Made by a program: the position numbers and the translations under genes
The notes under the pieces: model-generated
Database searches by the model: none
Told to the model about the DNA's origin: nothing
Seen by the model: the letters and a program-made list of their open reading frames with translations, nothing else
Part shown: positions 7,000 to 14,780 of the stretch, in pieces
Position numbering within the stretch: position 1 is the first letter of the stretch
Layout: each line of letters starts with the position of its first letter
Assembly: GCA_035689185.1 (NCBI GenBank)
Contig: DASSLY010000074.1
Span: 1-30,535 of the forward strand
Length of the DNA stretch: 30,535 bases
Reading direction: 5' to 3'
DNA from: DASSLY01 sp035689185
GTDB taxonomy: Bacteria; Actinomycetota; Actinomycetes; Actinomycetales; Dermatophilaceae

Positions 7000-7716
7000 C
7001 TACCGGTGCGGCGGGCGCGATCCGAGGATTGCGGTACCGACACGCAGGTGTGTCGCCCCGTGAGCCACCGCCGCCTCCAGGTCTACGCTCATCCCCGCCG
7101 AGATCCACGCGGCCTCAACATGTTTGGCCTGTATGCCGGTCGCGACCTCGTGTAGCGCCGCGAAGGCCGCGTGCGGATCGGCCGACAGCGGAGCGACCGC
7201 CATGACGCCACGCAGCCGCAGCCCGTCGGCTGTCGCCACCACGAGGTCGGCCAGCGCCGCCGCCTGCTCGGCCGGGACGCCGCCCCGCTGGCTGGTCCGG
7301 ACCTGCGGGTCGAGGTCGACCTGCACCAGCACGTCCAGCCGACGGCCGGCGGCGGCCGCGCCCCGGGACAGCGCCGCGACCAGCCTGGCCCGGTCCACCG
7401 AGTGGACCGCATCCGCGTAGCGCGCGACCGAGCCGGCCTTGCGAGTCTGCACCTGCCCGACGAAGTGGACGGCCAGTCGCTGCCGCAACGCCGGGGGCAG
7501 CGCCGCCAGCTTCGCGGCTGCCTCCTGGTCCCGGCTCTCCCCGATGTCGCTGACCCCGAGCTCGGCGAGCAGCGCGATGTCGGAGGCAGGGAAGAACTTG
7601 GTGACGACCACCAGGGTGAGCTCGTCGCGGTCGCGGCCGGCCGCCATACAGGCACGATCCATCCGGGCGTGAACGGCCGCCAAGTTGGCGCGCAGAGCCG
7701 CGTGCCGGCCGGTCAC
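7000..7716 (-). CDS. yggS: YggS-family pyridoxal phosphate homeostasis protein
   Basis: PLP-binding protein of the alanine racemase fold type III (PROSC/YggS), which controls free PLP and amino acid balance. The 238-residue protein contains V-V-V-T-K-F with K40 as the expected Schiff-base lysine. It also has H-F-V-G-Q-V-Q-T-R-K (family H-F-I-G-x-L-Q-x-N-K) and the C-terminal phosphate-binding run I-S-A-G-M-S-V-D-L-E-A-A-V-A-H-G followed by L-R-V-G. It starts at GTG 7716, overlapping the pgeF stop as GTGA. The position between pgeF and sepF is conserved in Gram-positives. Confidence 0.95.
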   Translation of the reverse strand: MTGRHAALRANLAAVHARMDRACMAAGRDRDELTLVVVTKFFPASDIALLAELGVSDIGESRDQEAAAKLAALPPALRQRLAVHFVGQVQTRKAGSVARYADAVHSVDRARLVAALSRGAAAAGRRLDVLVQVDLDPQVRTSQRGGVPAEQAAALADLVVATADGLRLRGVMAVAPLSADPHAAFAALHEVATGIQAKHVEAAWISAGMSVDLEAAVAHGATHLRVGTAILGSRPPHR

Positions 7717-8447
7717 GGCAGCCTGCGGACGACCCCGGCCAAGCGGCCGGTGCGGCCGTCGCGGCGGTAGGAGTAGAGGCCGTCGTGCTCGCGGGTGCAG
7801 CCGGGCACCCAGGTGAGTGCCACCCCGCGGGCACGCAGCCGCTCAACGACGCCGGCGGCGACGTCGATGGCCGGAGTGCCGGTCCAGGAGACGGAGGCGG
7901 CCACCGGGAGCAGGTCGGCAGCCTCGGCTCGCATCGGCTCGGGGACCTCGTAGCAGCGGCCGCACACCGACGGGCCGACGACGCCCCGCACGGCGGCCGC
8001 ACCCAGGTCGGCCATGGCGTCCAGTGCCGCGTCGACGACCCCGGCGAGTAGGCCACGCCGACCCGCGTGGGCGACCCCGACGACGCCGGAGGCGGCGTCG
8101 CAGAGGAGCACCGGCACGCAGTCGGCAACCAGCACCCCGACGGCGAGGTCCGTGCGGTCGGTGACGACGGCGTCCGCCGCGGGCGCGGCGCCGGCCCACG
8201 GTCCGTCGGCGACCGCCACGGCAGCTCCGTGGCATTGAGCCGGGAACAGCAGCCGGTCGACCGGCACGTCGAAGGCCGCGGCCAGGATCGACCGGTTGGC
8301 CGCCACCGCACCTGGGTCGTCGCCGACGTGGCCGCCGAGGTTCAGCTCGTCGAACGGGGCGCGGCTGGTGCCGCCGAGCCGGTCGGTGACCCCCCAGTCC
8401 ACCCGCCGACCGGCGCCGACCGCGTGCTGCTCACGCCAGAAGAACAC
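7713..8447 (-). CDS. pgeF: PgeF/YlmD-family laccase-domain protein (peptidoglycan editing factor, purine nucleoside phosphorylase-like)
   Basis: A 244-residue protein of the DUF152/cytochrome-linked laccase-domain family. Relatives act on purine nucleosides; E. coli PgeF prevents mis-incorporation of L-Ser into the stem peptide. Metal-site motifs seen are Q-C-H-G, A-D-C-V-P-V-L-L-C-D and V-A-H-A-G-R-R-G (often H-A-G-W-R-G elsewhere), then V-G-P-S-V-C-G-R-C-Y-E-V. The GTG start at 8447 lies 3 nt after the ftsZ stop, and the stop overlaps the yggS start by 4 nt, so it is co-translated with both. Which of the reported activities applies here cannot be read from sequence. Confidence 0.92.
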   Translation of the reverse strand: MFFWREQHAVGAGRRVDWGVTDRLGGTSRAPFDELNLGGHVGDDPGAVAANRSILAAAFDVPVDRLLFPAQCHGAAVAVADGPWAGAAPAADAVVTDRTDLAVGVLVADCVPVLLCDAASGVVGVAHAGRRGLLAGVVDAALDAMADLGAAAVRGVVGPSVCGRCYEVPEPMRAEAADLLPVAASVSWTGTPAIDVAAGVVERLRARGVALTWVPGCTREHDGLYSYRRDGRTGRLAGVVRRLP

Positions 8448-8450
8448 GAC

Positions 8451-9683
8451 CTACTTGAGGAAGTCCGGCACGTCGAGCTCGTCGTCGGCCTCGTCGAAGG
8501 TGACCGTCTTCGGCGGGCGGGCCACCGGCTCGGGCGCGGCGTCCCCGTTGGCGGACGAGCCGTTCGGCTGGGCCAGGGCCGACTCGGTCGCGACGGGGTG
8601 GTGGTTCGGCTGGTGGTTCGGCTGGTGGTTCGGCTGGGGCACCGAGGGCTGGAAGGCCTGGTGGTTGGGGCGCGCGGTGGACGGGCGGGAGCCGGCGACC
8701 TGGCCCAGCGCCCGGTCGTCGGTCCGGTGAACGGGCCCGCCGCCGTCGAAACCCGCCGCGATGACGGTCACCCGCACCTCGTCACCCAGGGCGTCGTCGA
8801 TGACGGCGCCGAAGATGATGTTCGCCTCCGGGTGCGCGGCCTCCTGAACCAGCCGGGCCGCCTCGTTGATCTCGAACAGGCCGAGGTCGGACCCGCCCTG
8901 GATGGACAGCAGCACCCCGTGCGCCCCGTCGATGCTGGCCTCCAGCAACGGGGAGGAGATGGCCAGTTCGGCCGCCTGCACCGCTCGGTCCTCGCCGCGG
9001 GAGGAGCCGATGCCCATGAGCGCGGAGCCGGCGCCCTGCATGACCGACTTCACGTCGGCGAAGTCGAGGTTGATCAGCCCGGGGGTGGTGATGAGGTCGG
9101 TGATGCCCTGAACACCGGAGAGCAGCACCTGGTCGGCGGAGCGGAAGGCGTCCAGCATGCTCACCGCTCGGTCGCTGATCGACAGCAGCCGGTCGTTGGG
9201 GATGACGATGAGGGTGTCGACCTCCTCGCGGAGCCCGCCGATCCCCGTCTCGGCCTGGTTGGCCCGCCGGCGGCCCTCGAAGGTGAACGGCCGGGTGACG
9301 ACCCCGATGGTCAGGGCGCCGAGGTTCTTCGCGATCCGGGCCACGACGGGGGCGCCGCCGGTGCCCGTGCCGCCGCCCTCGCCGGCCGTGACGAACACCA
9401 TGTCGGCGCCCTTCAGCACCTCCTCGATCTCCTCGGCGTGGTCTTCCGCCGCCTTCTTGCCGACCTCCGGGTCGGCACCGGCGCCGAGGCCCCGGGTCAG
9501 CTCACGGCCAACGTCGAGCTTCACGTCGGCATCGCTCATCAGCAGCGCTTGGGCGTCGGTGTTGATGGCGATGAACTCCACGCCCTTCAATCCCACGTCG
9601 ATCATGCGGTTGATGGCGTTGACACCGCCTCCGCCGATGCCGACAACCTTGATAACGGCCAGGTAGTTCTGCGGTGCTGCCAC
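8451..9683 (-). CDS. ftsZ: Cell division protein FtsZ
   Basis: Tubulin-like GTPase forming the division ring. The 410-residue product has the tubulin signature G-G-G-T-G-T-G at 103-109, the N-terminal G-I-G-G-G-G-V-N-A nucleotide loop, and the T7 loop N-L-D-F-A-D-V near 207. The variable linker of about 75 residues (roughly 320-395) contains P-N-H-Q repeated three to four times. It ends with the conserved tail D-D-E-L-D-V-P-D-F-L-K that binds SepF and other partners. The start is GTG 9683 with AGAGG about 11 nt upstream. It is preceded by a 216-bp regulatory spacer, so it probably has its own promoters in addition to read-through from ftsQ. Confidence 0.98.
   Translation of the reverse strand: MAAPQNYLAVIKVVGIGGGGVNAINRMIDVGLKGVEFIAINTDAQALLMSDADVKLDVGRELTRGLGAGADPEVGKKAAEDHAEEIEEVLKGADMVFVTAGEGGGTGTGGAPVVARIAKNLGALTIGVVTRPFTFEGRRRANQAETGIGGLREEVDTLIVIPNDRLLSISDRAVSMLDAFRSADQVLLSGVQGITDLITTPGLINLDFADVKSVMQGAGSALMGIGSSRGEDRAVQAAELAISSPLLEASIDGAHGVLLSIQGGSDLGLFEINEAARLVQEAAHPEANIIFGAVIDDALGDEVRVTVIAAGFDGGGPVHRTDDRALGQVAGSRPSTARPNHQAFQPSVPQPNHQPNHQPNHHPVATESALAQPNGSSANGDAAPEPVARPPKTVTFDEADDELDVPDFLK
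8599..8634 (-). repeat. 12-bp in-frame repeat in the FtsZ linker
   Basis: Three copies of tggtggttcggc (8599-8610, 8611-8622, 8623-8634) encode a run of N-H-Q-P tetrads in the intrinsically disordered FtsZ linker. Confidence 0.8.
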
Positions 9684-9737
9684 GTCGGCGGGCCTCTTCC
9701 ATGCAGTAGAGCGGGCGGTGGAGCCGATTGTCGGAGT

Positions 9738-9768
9738 CGAAATGTCTCAACCTCAACTTGACATTTCG
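9738..9768. promoter_or_regulatory. 9-bp inverted repeat upstream of ftsZ (operator-like)
   Basis: CGAAATGTC (9738-9746) and GACATTTCG (9760-9768) are perfect inverted copies separated by 13 bp, with centres 22 bp apart, about two helical turns. The spacer repeats TTGAG twice on the minus strand. This geometry suits a dimeric regulator bound to one DNA face, though a stem-loop in the ftsZ leader is also possible. Confidence 0.6.
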
Positions 9769-9808
9769 GGTTGAGTGCCGGTCTGCTGGCGCCGACGCTA
9801 TTGCCTGC

Positions 9809-9819
9809 TTGAGTCTCAA
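9809..9819. promoter_or_regulatory. TTGAG-T-CTCAA palindrome upstream of ftsZ
   Basis: TTGAGTCTCAA is an 11-bp palindrome with one central base, lying inside the candidate TTGATT/TAGCGT promoter. The same TTGAG half-site recurs inside the larger inverted repeat 40-60 bp nearer ftsZ, suggesting a shared binding protein. Confidence 0.5.
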
Positions 9820-9861
9820 TCAAACCCATCGACGGCGTGTCGGCCGCGATGTTGCCCGGAT

Positions 9862-9875
9862 CGCTGCTAGCAGCG
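9862..9875. terminator. 14-bp perfect palindrome after ftsQ
   Basis: CGCTGCTAGCAGCG begins 25 bp after the ftsQ stop side of the spacer. It could form a short hairpin or act as a protein site; there is no T-tract, so a terminator role is weakly supported. Confidence 0.35.
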
Positions 9876-9899
9876 CCTGGCCAGCCCTCCCGCGGCCGC

Positions 9900-10706
9900 T
9901 CAGGCCGTCGTGGGGGTGCGCGGCGCGCTGACGTCGATGGTGCGGACGCCCTTCTGCCGCAAGAGGATTGACAGCACTCTGACCTTCAGCTCGGAATCGG
10001 CGCCACCTCCCCAGGCGACCGTGACCGTGCGCGAACCAACCACCACCTTCAGGGTGACCAGGTTGGCGCCGGACACGTTCACGGAGGTCACGTCCTGTCG
10101 CAAGGCCGCAGGTAGGGCCCGCATCACCGCGATCGCGCTGAGCAGTGTCTCGGTGGTCGGGGGGTTCTCGGTCGTGCTCACCAGCGGGACGCCGTCCGGG
10201 ACCTGGCTCACCGAGGTGACCGTGTCGTAGGCCGAGCCGGTGCGGTCGACAAGCTGAACCTCACCTTGAGGGTTACGGACGGCCAGGACCGGGGCGCGCG
10301 GCGTCAGCCGGATCACCAGGGTGGCCGGGTAGGACCGGCTGACCGTGGCCTGAGCCAGCGTGGGCTGCCGCACCACCGCGCGAGCAATCCGGGCCACGTC
10401 GACTCGAGCCAGCGGGACACCCATCGGCACGTGAGCTCGCTGCTCAGCGTCTGCGCGCACCGAGGGCGGCAGGGCCCCTCCCGTGGACTCGACGATGACC
10501 TCGCGAACGGTCAGGACCGAGCTGAACCAGACCAGCCATACCCCGCCCGCCAGCAACGCCAGCAGGCCGGCGACCAGCGCCGCCAGCAGCCAGGGGCGGC
10601 GGCGAACGGCCGCCGCCCGGGCCGCGAACCGGGCCTGGGAGGTCGCCCGCCGCCGGCCGCCGCCGGCGGTGGAGGACGTCGGTCGGTGCGCCGTGGACAG
10701 CGTCAC
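9900..10706 (-). CDS. ftsQ: Cell division protein FtsQ (DivIB)
   Basis: Bitopic divisome protein that recruits FtsL and FtsB-type partners and controls septal wall synthesis. The 268-residue protein has a basic cytoplasmic tail (1-38) and one membrane segment (about 39-62). A POTRA domain follows (V-L-T-V-R-E-V-I-V-E-S onward), then the beta domain with R-L-T-P-R-A-P-V-L-A-V. It starts at GTG 10706, overlapping the murC stop as GTGA. Its position between murC and ftsZ is standard for actinobacteria. Confidence 0.95.
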   Translation of the reverse strand: MTLSTAHRPTSSTAGGGRRRATSQARFAARAAAVRRRPWLLAALVAGLLALLAGGVWLVWFSSVLTVREVIVESTGGALPPSVRADAEQRAHVPMGVPLARVDVARIARAVVRQPTLAQATVSRSYPATLVIRLTPRAPVLAVRNPQGEVQLVDRTGSAYDTVTSVSQVPDGVPLVSTTENPPTTETLLSAIAVMRALPAALRQDVTSVNVSGANLVTLKVVVGSRTVTVAWGGGADSELKVRVLSILLRQKGVRTIDVSAPRTPTTA

Positions 10707-12331
10707 TGGGCGAGCCCTTCTCGTGTCGTCGTTGCCCCGGCCCCAGCCTGGGACGGGTCGGCTCCGCCGGCGGCGTCTCCGGCGGTGTCTCCGGCGGTGT
10801 CTCCGGCGGTGTCTCCGGCGGCGTCTCCGGCAGCGTCTCCGGCAGCCAGGGCTGTCAGCAGCAGTGGGCCGACCCGGGTGACGTCCCCCGCGCCGACGGT
10901 CAGCACCAGGTCCCCCGGCCGGACCAGCCGCAGGAGGGTCGCCACCGGATCCTCGCCAGCGGCGACGAAGCGGACCAGACCCGACCGCACGCCAGCGCCA
11001 GCGGGCTCCCCGCTGCTGACCTCCGTGCCCGTGCGTGCCCGCGCGCGAGCTGTGGTGACAGCGTCGGCGACCAGCGCCCCGGTGACGCCCGGCAGCGGGT
11101 CCTCCCGGGCGGCATACACGTCGAGGACGAGGACCACGTCTGCGGCGGCCAGTGCCTCGCCGAACTGGGCGGCGAAGTCGCGGGTGCGGGAGTACAGGTG
11201 CGGCTGGAAGCAGACCACCAGCCGGCCGTGCCCCACCATGGCCGCCGCGGTGCGGACGAGGGCGGCCACCTTGCCGGGGTTGTGCGCGTAGTCGTCCACG
11301 ACGCGGACCCCGGCGGCCTCGCCCTTGACCTCGAACCGGCGCCGGGTGCCGGCGTAGCTGGCCAGCCCGGCAAGGACGGCCTGGGGGTCCGCGCCGAGCC
11401 CGGCGACGGCGGCTCCGAACGCAGCGGCGGCGTTGAGCAGGTTGTGGTCGCCCGGCACGGGCACGCGCAGGTCGAACACGCGGCCCGCCAGGTGTAGCCG
11501 GGCGCGCCCGGACAGGCCGTCCTGGGCGGTGTCGGTGAGTCGCAGGGCGGCGCCGGCCGAGGAGCCGTAGCGCACCACCCGGATGCCCGACGCCTGGGCG
11601 TCCCCCGCCAGCTGGGCGGACCCGGGGTCGTCGGCGCAGGCGAGGAGGAGCCCGCCGGGCTGGATGGTGGCGGCGAACGCGGCATACCCGGCCTGGACGG
11701 CCGCGAAGGTGCCGTAGAAGTCCAGGTGGTCCGGCTGCACGTTGGTGACCACGGCGACCCGCGGCCGGTAGGCGAGGAACGAGCCGTCGCTCTCGTCAGC
11801 CTCGACCACGAACGCCGGCCCGGCGCCGGCAGCCGCGTTCGTCGCGAGGTCGACCAGCTCCCCGCCGATGGCGAAGGAGGGGTCCATCCCCGCGTGGCGC
11901 AGGACGGCCGTGAGCATCGCGGTGGTGGTCGTCTTGCCGTTCGCGCCGGCCACCGCGACCCCGACCCGGCCCTGCGCCAGCGCCGCCAGGGCCTGGGCCC
12001 GGTGCAGCACGCGCAGGTGACGAGCTCGCGCGGCGGCGAGCTCCACGTTGTCCTCCCGGATCGCCGAGGACACCACGACCGTGTCCGCATCGGCCAGGTG
12101 AGCCGGGTCGTGGCCGAGGTGGACGGTGACGCCCTCGCTCGCCAGCGACTGGGTCACCTCCGAGACAGCGGCGTCCGAGCCGGACACGGGCACCCCCGCC
12201 GCGCGCAGCAACCTGGCCACCGCGGACATCCCGGCCCCGCCGATCGCGATGAGGTGCACCCGGCCCAGGTCGGCGACCGCCGGGACCGGTGTGGCGGGGT
12301 CGAACGGCAGGCGGAGCTCGGCGCGGCTCAT
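10703..12331 (-). CDS. murC: UDP-N-acetylmuramate-L-alanine ligase
   Basis: Cytoplasmic ATP-dependent ligase adding L-Ala to UDP-MurNAc, the first stem-peptide step. The N-terminal nucleotide-sugar domain has H-L-I-A-I-G-G-A-G-M-S-A-V-A; the P-loop is A-G-A-N-G-K-T-T-T-T; the C-terminal domain has D-D-Y-A-H-N-P. It is 542 residues long, some 50 longer than usual, because of a C-terminal tail of GDAA/GDTA tetrads followed by a Ser/Gln/Thr-rich end. It starts at ATG 12331, overlapping the murG stop by 4 nt, and ends overlapping ftsQ by 4 nt. Confidence 0.97.
   Translation of the reverse strand: MSRAELRLPFDPATPVPAVADLGRVHLIAIGGAGMSAVARLLRAAGVPVSGSDAAVSEVTQSLASEGVTVHLGHDPAHLADADTVVVSSAIREDNVELAAARARHLRVLHRAQALAALAQGRVGVAVAGANGKTTTTAMLTAVLRHAGMDPSFAIGGELVDLATNAAAGAGPAFVVEADESDGSFLAYRPRVAVVTNVQPDHLDFYGTFAAVQAGYAAFAATIQPGGLLLACADDPGSAQLAGDAQASGIRVVRYGSSAGAALRLTDTAQDGLSGRARLHLAGRVFDLRVPVPGDHNLLNAAAAFGAAVAGLGADPQAVLAGLASYAGTRRRFEVKGEAAGVRVVDDYAHNPGKVAALVRTAAAMVGHGRLVVCFQPHLYSRTRDFAAQFGEALAAADVVLVLDVYAAREDPLPGVTGALVADAVTTARARARTGTEVSSGEPAGAGVRSGLVRFVAAGEDPVATLLRLVRPGDLVLTVGAGDVTRVGPLLLTALAAGDAAGDAAGDTAGDTAGDTAGDAAGGADPSQAGAGATTTREGLAQ
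10768..10839 (-). repeat. 12-bp tandem repeat in the MurC tail
   Basis: Six consecutive 12-bp units of cggcggtgtctc type, differing by one or two bases, encode the GDAA/GDTA tetrads after the folded MurC domains. Confidence 0.85.
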
Positions 12332-13428
12332 CCGGCCGCCGCCTGGTACACCAGGTCCGCCAGCCGCTCGTCGGCGTGCCGCTCGCCGACCGCGGCCGCG
12401 GCCGCGGCCATCCGCTGCAGCCGGTCGCCGTCAGCCAGCAGGGGCAGCAGCGTGATGTCCACCCAGGCGGGGGTGAGGGCGGCGTCGTCGACGAGCAGCG
12501 CCCCCCCGGCCGCCACCACATGGGCGGCGTTGTGCCGCTGCTCTCCGTTGCCCACGGGCAACGGAACGTAGACCGCGGGGAGGCCCACCGCGGTCAGCTC
12601 GCAGACGGTGCTCGCCCCGGAACGGGCCACCACCAGGTCGGCGACCGCGTACGCGAGGTCCATCCGGTCGGCGTAGGCCACCACGCGGTAGCCGTCGTCC
12701 CCCGGGTCGAACTGCTTGCCCAGGCCGGTGATATGCAGCACCTGGACGCCGGCCTGGCGCATGTGGCCGACCCGGGCCGCGAAGGTGGTGTTCAGCCGTT
12801 GGGCGCCCAGCGAGCCGCCGGTGACCAGCAGCGTGGGTCGGGTGCCGCCCAGGCCGAAGTGCCGCAGCGCCTCCTCCCGCACTGCAGCCCGGTCCAGCCG
12901 GCTGATCTCGGGGCGAAGCGGCATCCCCATGACCCGGGCATGCGGCAACCGGGTGGCAGCGAAGGTGGTGGCGACGTGCGGGGTCATCCGGGCGCCGAGC
13001 CGGTTGGCCAGGCCCGGCCGGGCGTTCTGCTCGTGCACGACGATCGGCAGCCCGCGGCGGCGCGCTGCCAGGTACGCGGGGGTCGACACGTAGCCCCCGA
13101 ACCCGACGACGACCTCGGCGCCGACGTCGTCGATGACCGCACCGGCGGCCTCGACCGCGCCGCGCAGCGCGCCGGGGAGCCGGAGCACCGCGCCGCTGGG
13201 CCGGCGGGGAAAGGCGACCTTCGGGATGCTGCGCAGCGGGTAACCCCGGGCCGGCACCAACCGCTGCTCGAGCCCTTCCGGGGTGCCCAGCACGGTGATG
13301 GCCATCCCCTCCTCACGCCGGCGCAGCGCGTCGGCCAGTGCCAGCAGCGGGGAGACGTGCCCGGCCGTTCCACCGCCGGCCAGCAGGACGCTGCGCGGCG
13401 CACGACCCGGCTGCCGCGCGGAGGTCAC
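12328..13428 (-). CDS. murG: UDP-N-acetylglucosamine-N-acetylmuramyl-(pentapeptide) pyrophosphoryl-undecaprenol GlcNAc transferase
   Basis: Peripheral membrane GT28 glycosyltransferase converting lipid I to lipid II. The 366-residue product has the N-terminal loop L-A-G-G-G-T-A-G-H-V-S-P, then G-G-Y-V-S-T-P, H-E-Q-N-A-R-P-G-L-A-N-R, T-G-G-S-L-G-A-Q-R-L-N and R-S-G-A-S-T-V-C-E-L. It ends the donor site with G-N-G-E-Q-R-H-N-A. It starts at GTG 13428, overlapping the ftsW stop as GTGA and giving a short tail V-T-S-A-R-Q-P-G before the conserved core. The frame is open far upstream, but that part is the shadow of ftsW. Confidence 0.96.
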   Translation of the reverse strand: MTSARQPGRAPRSVLLAGGGTAGHVSPLLALADALRRREEGMAITVLGTPEGLEQRLVPARGYPLRSIPKVAFPRRPSGAVLRLPGALRGAVEAAGAVIDDVGAEVVVGFGGYVSTPAYLAARRRGLPIVVHEQNARPGLANRLGARMTPHVATTFAATRLPHARVMGMPLRPEISRLDRAAVREEALRHFGLGGTRPTLLVTGGSLGAQRLNTTFAARVGHMRQAGVQVLHITGLGKQFDPGDDGYRVVAYADRMDLAYAVADLVVARSGASTVCELTAVGLPAVYVPLPVGNGEQRHNAAHVVAAGGALLVDDAALTPAWVDITLLPLLADGDRLQRMAAAAAAVGERHADERLADLVYQAAAG

Positions 13429-14780
13429 GGCAGGTGGCCTCGAGCCCGGCGGCCGGGCATCCGGCCGGCCCGGCGCGTCGGGAGCACCGCCAGCGACCGG
13501 CGGACGACCCCCGGCCTGGCGGCCAGCGCCTCCCGGCAGCCTGGCTCGTGGCGGGCGAAGGAGAGCAGGACGCCGAGCGCCACCAGGGCGGTGATCAGAG
13601 CCGAGCCGCCGCTGGACACCAGGGGCAGGGGAACCCCGATGACCGGCAGCATGCCGATGACCGCGCCGATGTTGATCGTGGCCTGGGCCAGCATCCAGAC
13701 CATGATCCCCGCCGTTCCGAGCCGGACGAAATGGTCGTCGGAGCGCAGCACGAGGCGGAAGCAGGCGTAGCCCAGCACGGCGAACAGGCCGAGGACCACC
13801 AGCGTCCCGGGCAGGCCCAGCTCCTCGCCGATGATGGCGAAGATGAAGTCGTTGTGCGCCGCCGGCAGCCAGGACCACTTCTCCCGGCTGGCCCCCAGGC
13901 CGACCCCCCACCAGCCGCCGTCGGCCAGGGCGTACTTGCCGTGCTCGGTCTGCCAGCAGGCGCCCTGGACGTCGGCGCAACCACCCGCCAGCCAGGTCTG
14001 GATGCGGCTCATCCGGTTGGAGCTGGTCACCACCAGCGCACCGGCCATGACCGCGAAGCACGACCCGGCCAGCAGGAACGCCCGCGCCGGGACGCCGGAG
14101 GCGAACAGCATGCCGACCAGGATCGCGACGAGCACCAGCGCCGTTCCCAGGTCGTGGCCGCGCAGCACGAGCCCCAGGGCGAGCGCGCCGGCGGGGAAGA
14201 CCAGCGGCACGACCGCGTGATGAACCCGGCCCACCTTGGCCCGCTTCTTGGACAGCACCAGCGCCCCGAACAGCGCCAGGCCGAGCTTGACGAACTCCGA
14301 CGGCTGGAGCGTGACCGGGCCCAGGGCGACCCAGTTCCGGTTGCCGTTGACCTCGTGGCCGAACGGGGTGAACACGAGCAGCTGCAGCGCCAGCGACCCC
14401 AGCAGTGAGGGGAGGGCGAGCCGTCGCCAGCCGGTTACCGGGATGCGGCTGGCGACCAGCGCGCCGACGACCCCGATGCCGGCGAAGAGCAGCTGGTCGG
14501 CGAACACGGCGTACCACGGCTGCCCGGCGGCCATCGCGGTGATGCTCGACGCGGACAGCACCATCACCAGGCCGATGACCACCAGCATCGAGGTCGCGCC
14601 CAGCAGCAGGTAGTACGTGGTCAGCGGGGAGTCTCGCCACTCCACCCGGGCCAGGCCCGCCCGCATACGGACGCGTAGACCGGCCCCCGGCCCTCGCGCC
14701 GCGCCATGCGCACCGTGTGCCCCGCCGCCCGGCAGGCCCGCCTGGCGGACCGGCCGCGGCCTGGTGTCGCTCCTGCTCAA
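13425..14780 (-). CDS. ftsW: FtsW, septal peptidoglycan glycosyltransferase (SEDS family)
   Basis: Polytopic SEDS protein that polymerises lipid II at the septum together with FtsI. About ten hydrophobic segments are visible. Family landmarks include Y-A-V-F-A-D-Q, G-N-R-N-W-V, H-D-L-G-T-A-L, the large extracellular loop around G-L-G-A-S-R-E-K, and P-L-V-S-S-G-G-S-A-L near the end. I give TTG 14780 because it overlaps the murD stop as TTGA, like every neighbouring junction, and is in frame. This adds a Pro/Gly/Arg-rich 38-residue cytoplasmic tail before M-R-A-G-L-A-R-V-E-W. The ATG at 14666 is a reasonable alternative, giving 413 instead of 451 residues. The C-terminus is basic and cytoplasmic. 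Confidence 0.93.
   Translation of the reverse strand: MSRSDTRPRPVRQAGLPGGGAHGAHGAARGPGAGLRVRMRAGLARVEWRDSPLTTYYLLLGATSMLVVIGLVMVLSASSITAMAAGQPWYAVFADQLLFAGIGVVGALVASRIPVTGWRRLALPSLLGSLALQLLVFTPFGHEVNGNRNWVALGPVTLQPSEFVKLGLALFGALVLSKKRAKVGRVHHAVVPLVFPAGALALGLVLRGHDLGTALVLVAILVGMLFASGVPARAFLLAGSCFAVMAGALVVTSSNRMSRIQTWLAGGCADVQGACWQTEHGKYALADGGWWGVGLGASREKWSWLPAAHNDFIFAIIGEELGLPGTLVVLGLFAVLGYACFRLVLRSDDHFVRLGTAGIMVWMLAQATINIGAVIGMLPVIGVPLPLVSSGGSALITALVALGVLLSFARHEPGCREALAARPGVVRRSLAVLPTRRAGRMPGRRARGHLP

Larger units (their letters stand above)
9684..9899 (-). promoter_or_regulatory. ftsZ upstream region with candidate promoters
   Basis: This 216-bp spacer is the AT-richest stretch in the cluster and separates ftsQ from ftsZ. 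A possible sigma-70-type promoter reads TTGATT - 17 nt - TAGCGT (minus strand, about 9822-9794). A second, weaker one may use TTGAGG near 9756 with GACAAT about 18 nt later. It also holds three inverted repeats listed separately. Strong dedicated ftsZ promoters at this position are well known in Streptomyces and other actinobacteria; the exact start sites here are inference. Confidence 0.55.

Noticed and set aside
9738..9768. LexA/SOS box upstream of ftsZ
   Set aside because: The inverted repeat arms do not match the actinobacterial SOS box (TCGAAC-N4-GTTCGA type) and the spacing is wrong.
12328..14640. 770-codon frame that would fuse extra sequence to MurG
   Set aside because: The N-terminal part is the shadow of ftsW; MurG motifs start just after the GTGA overlap at 13428.
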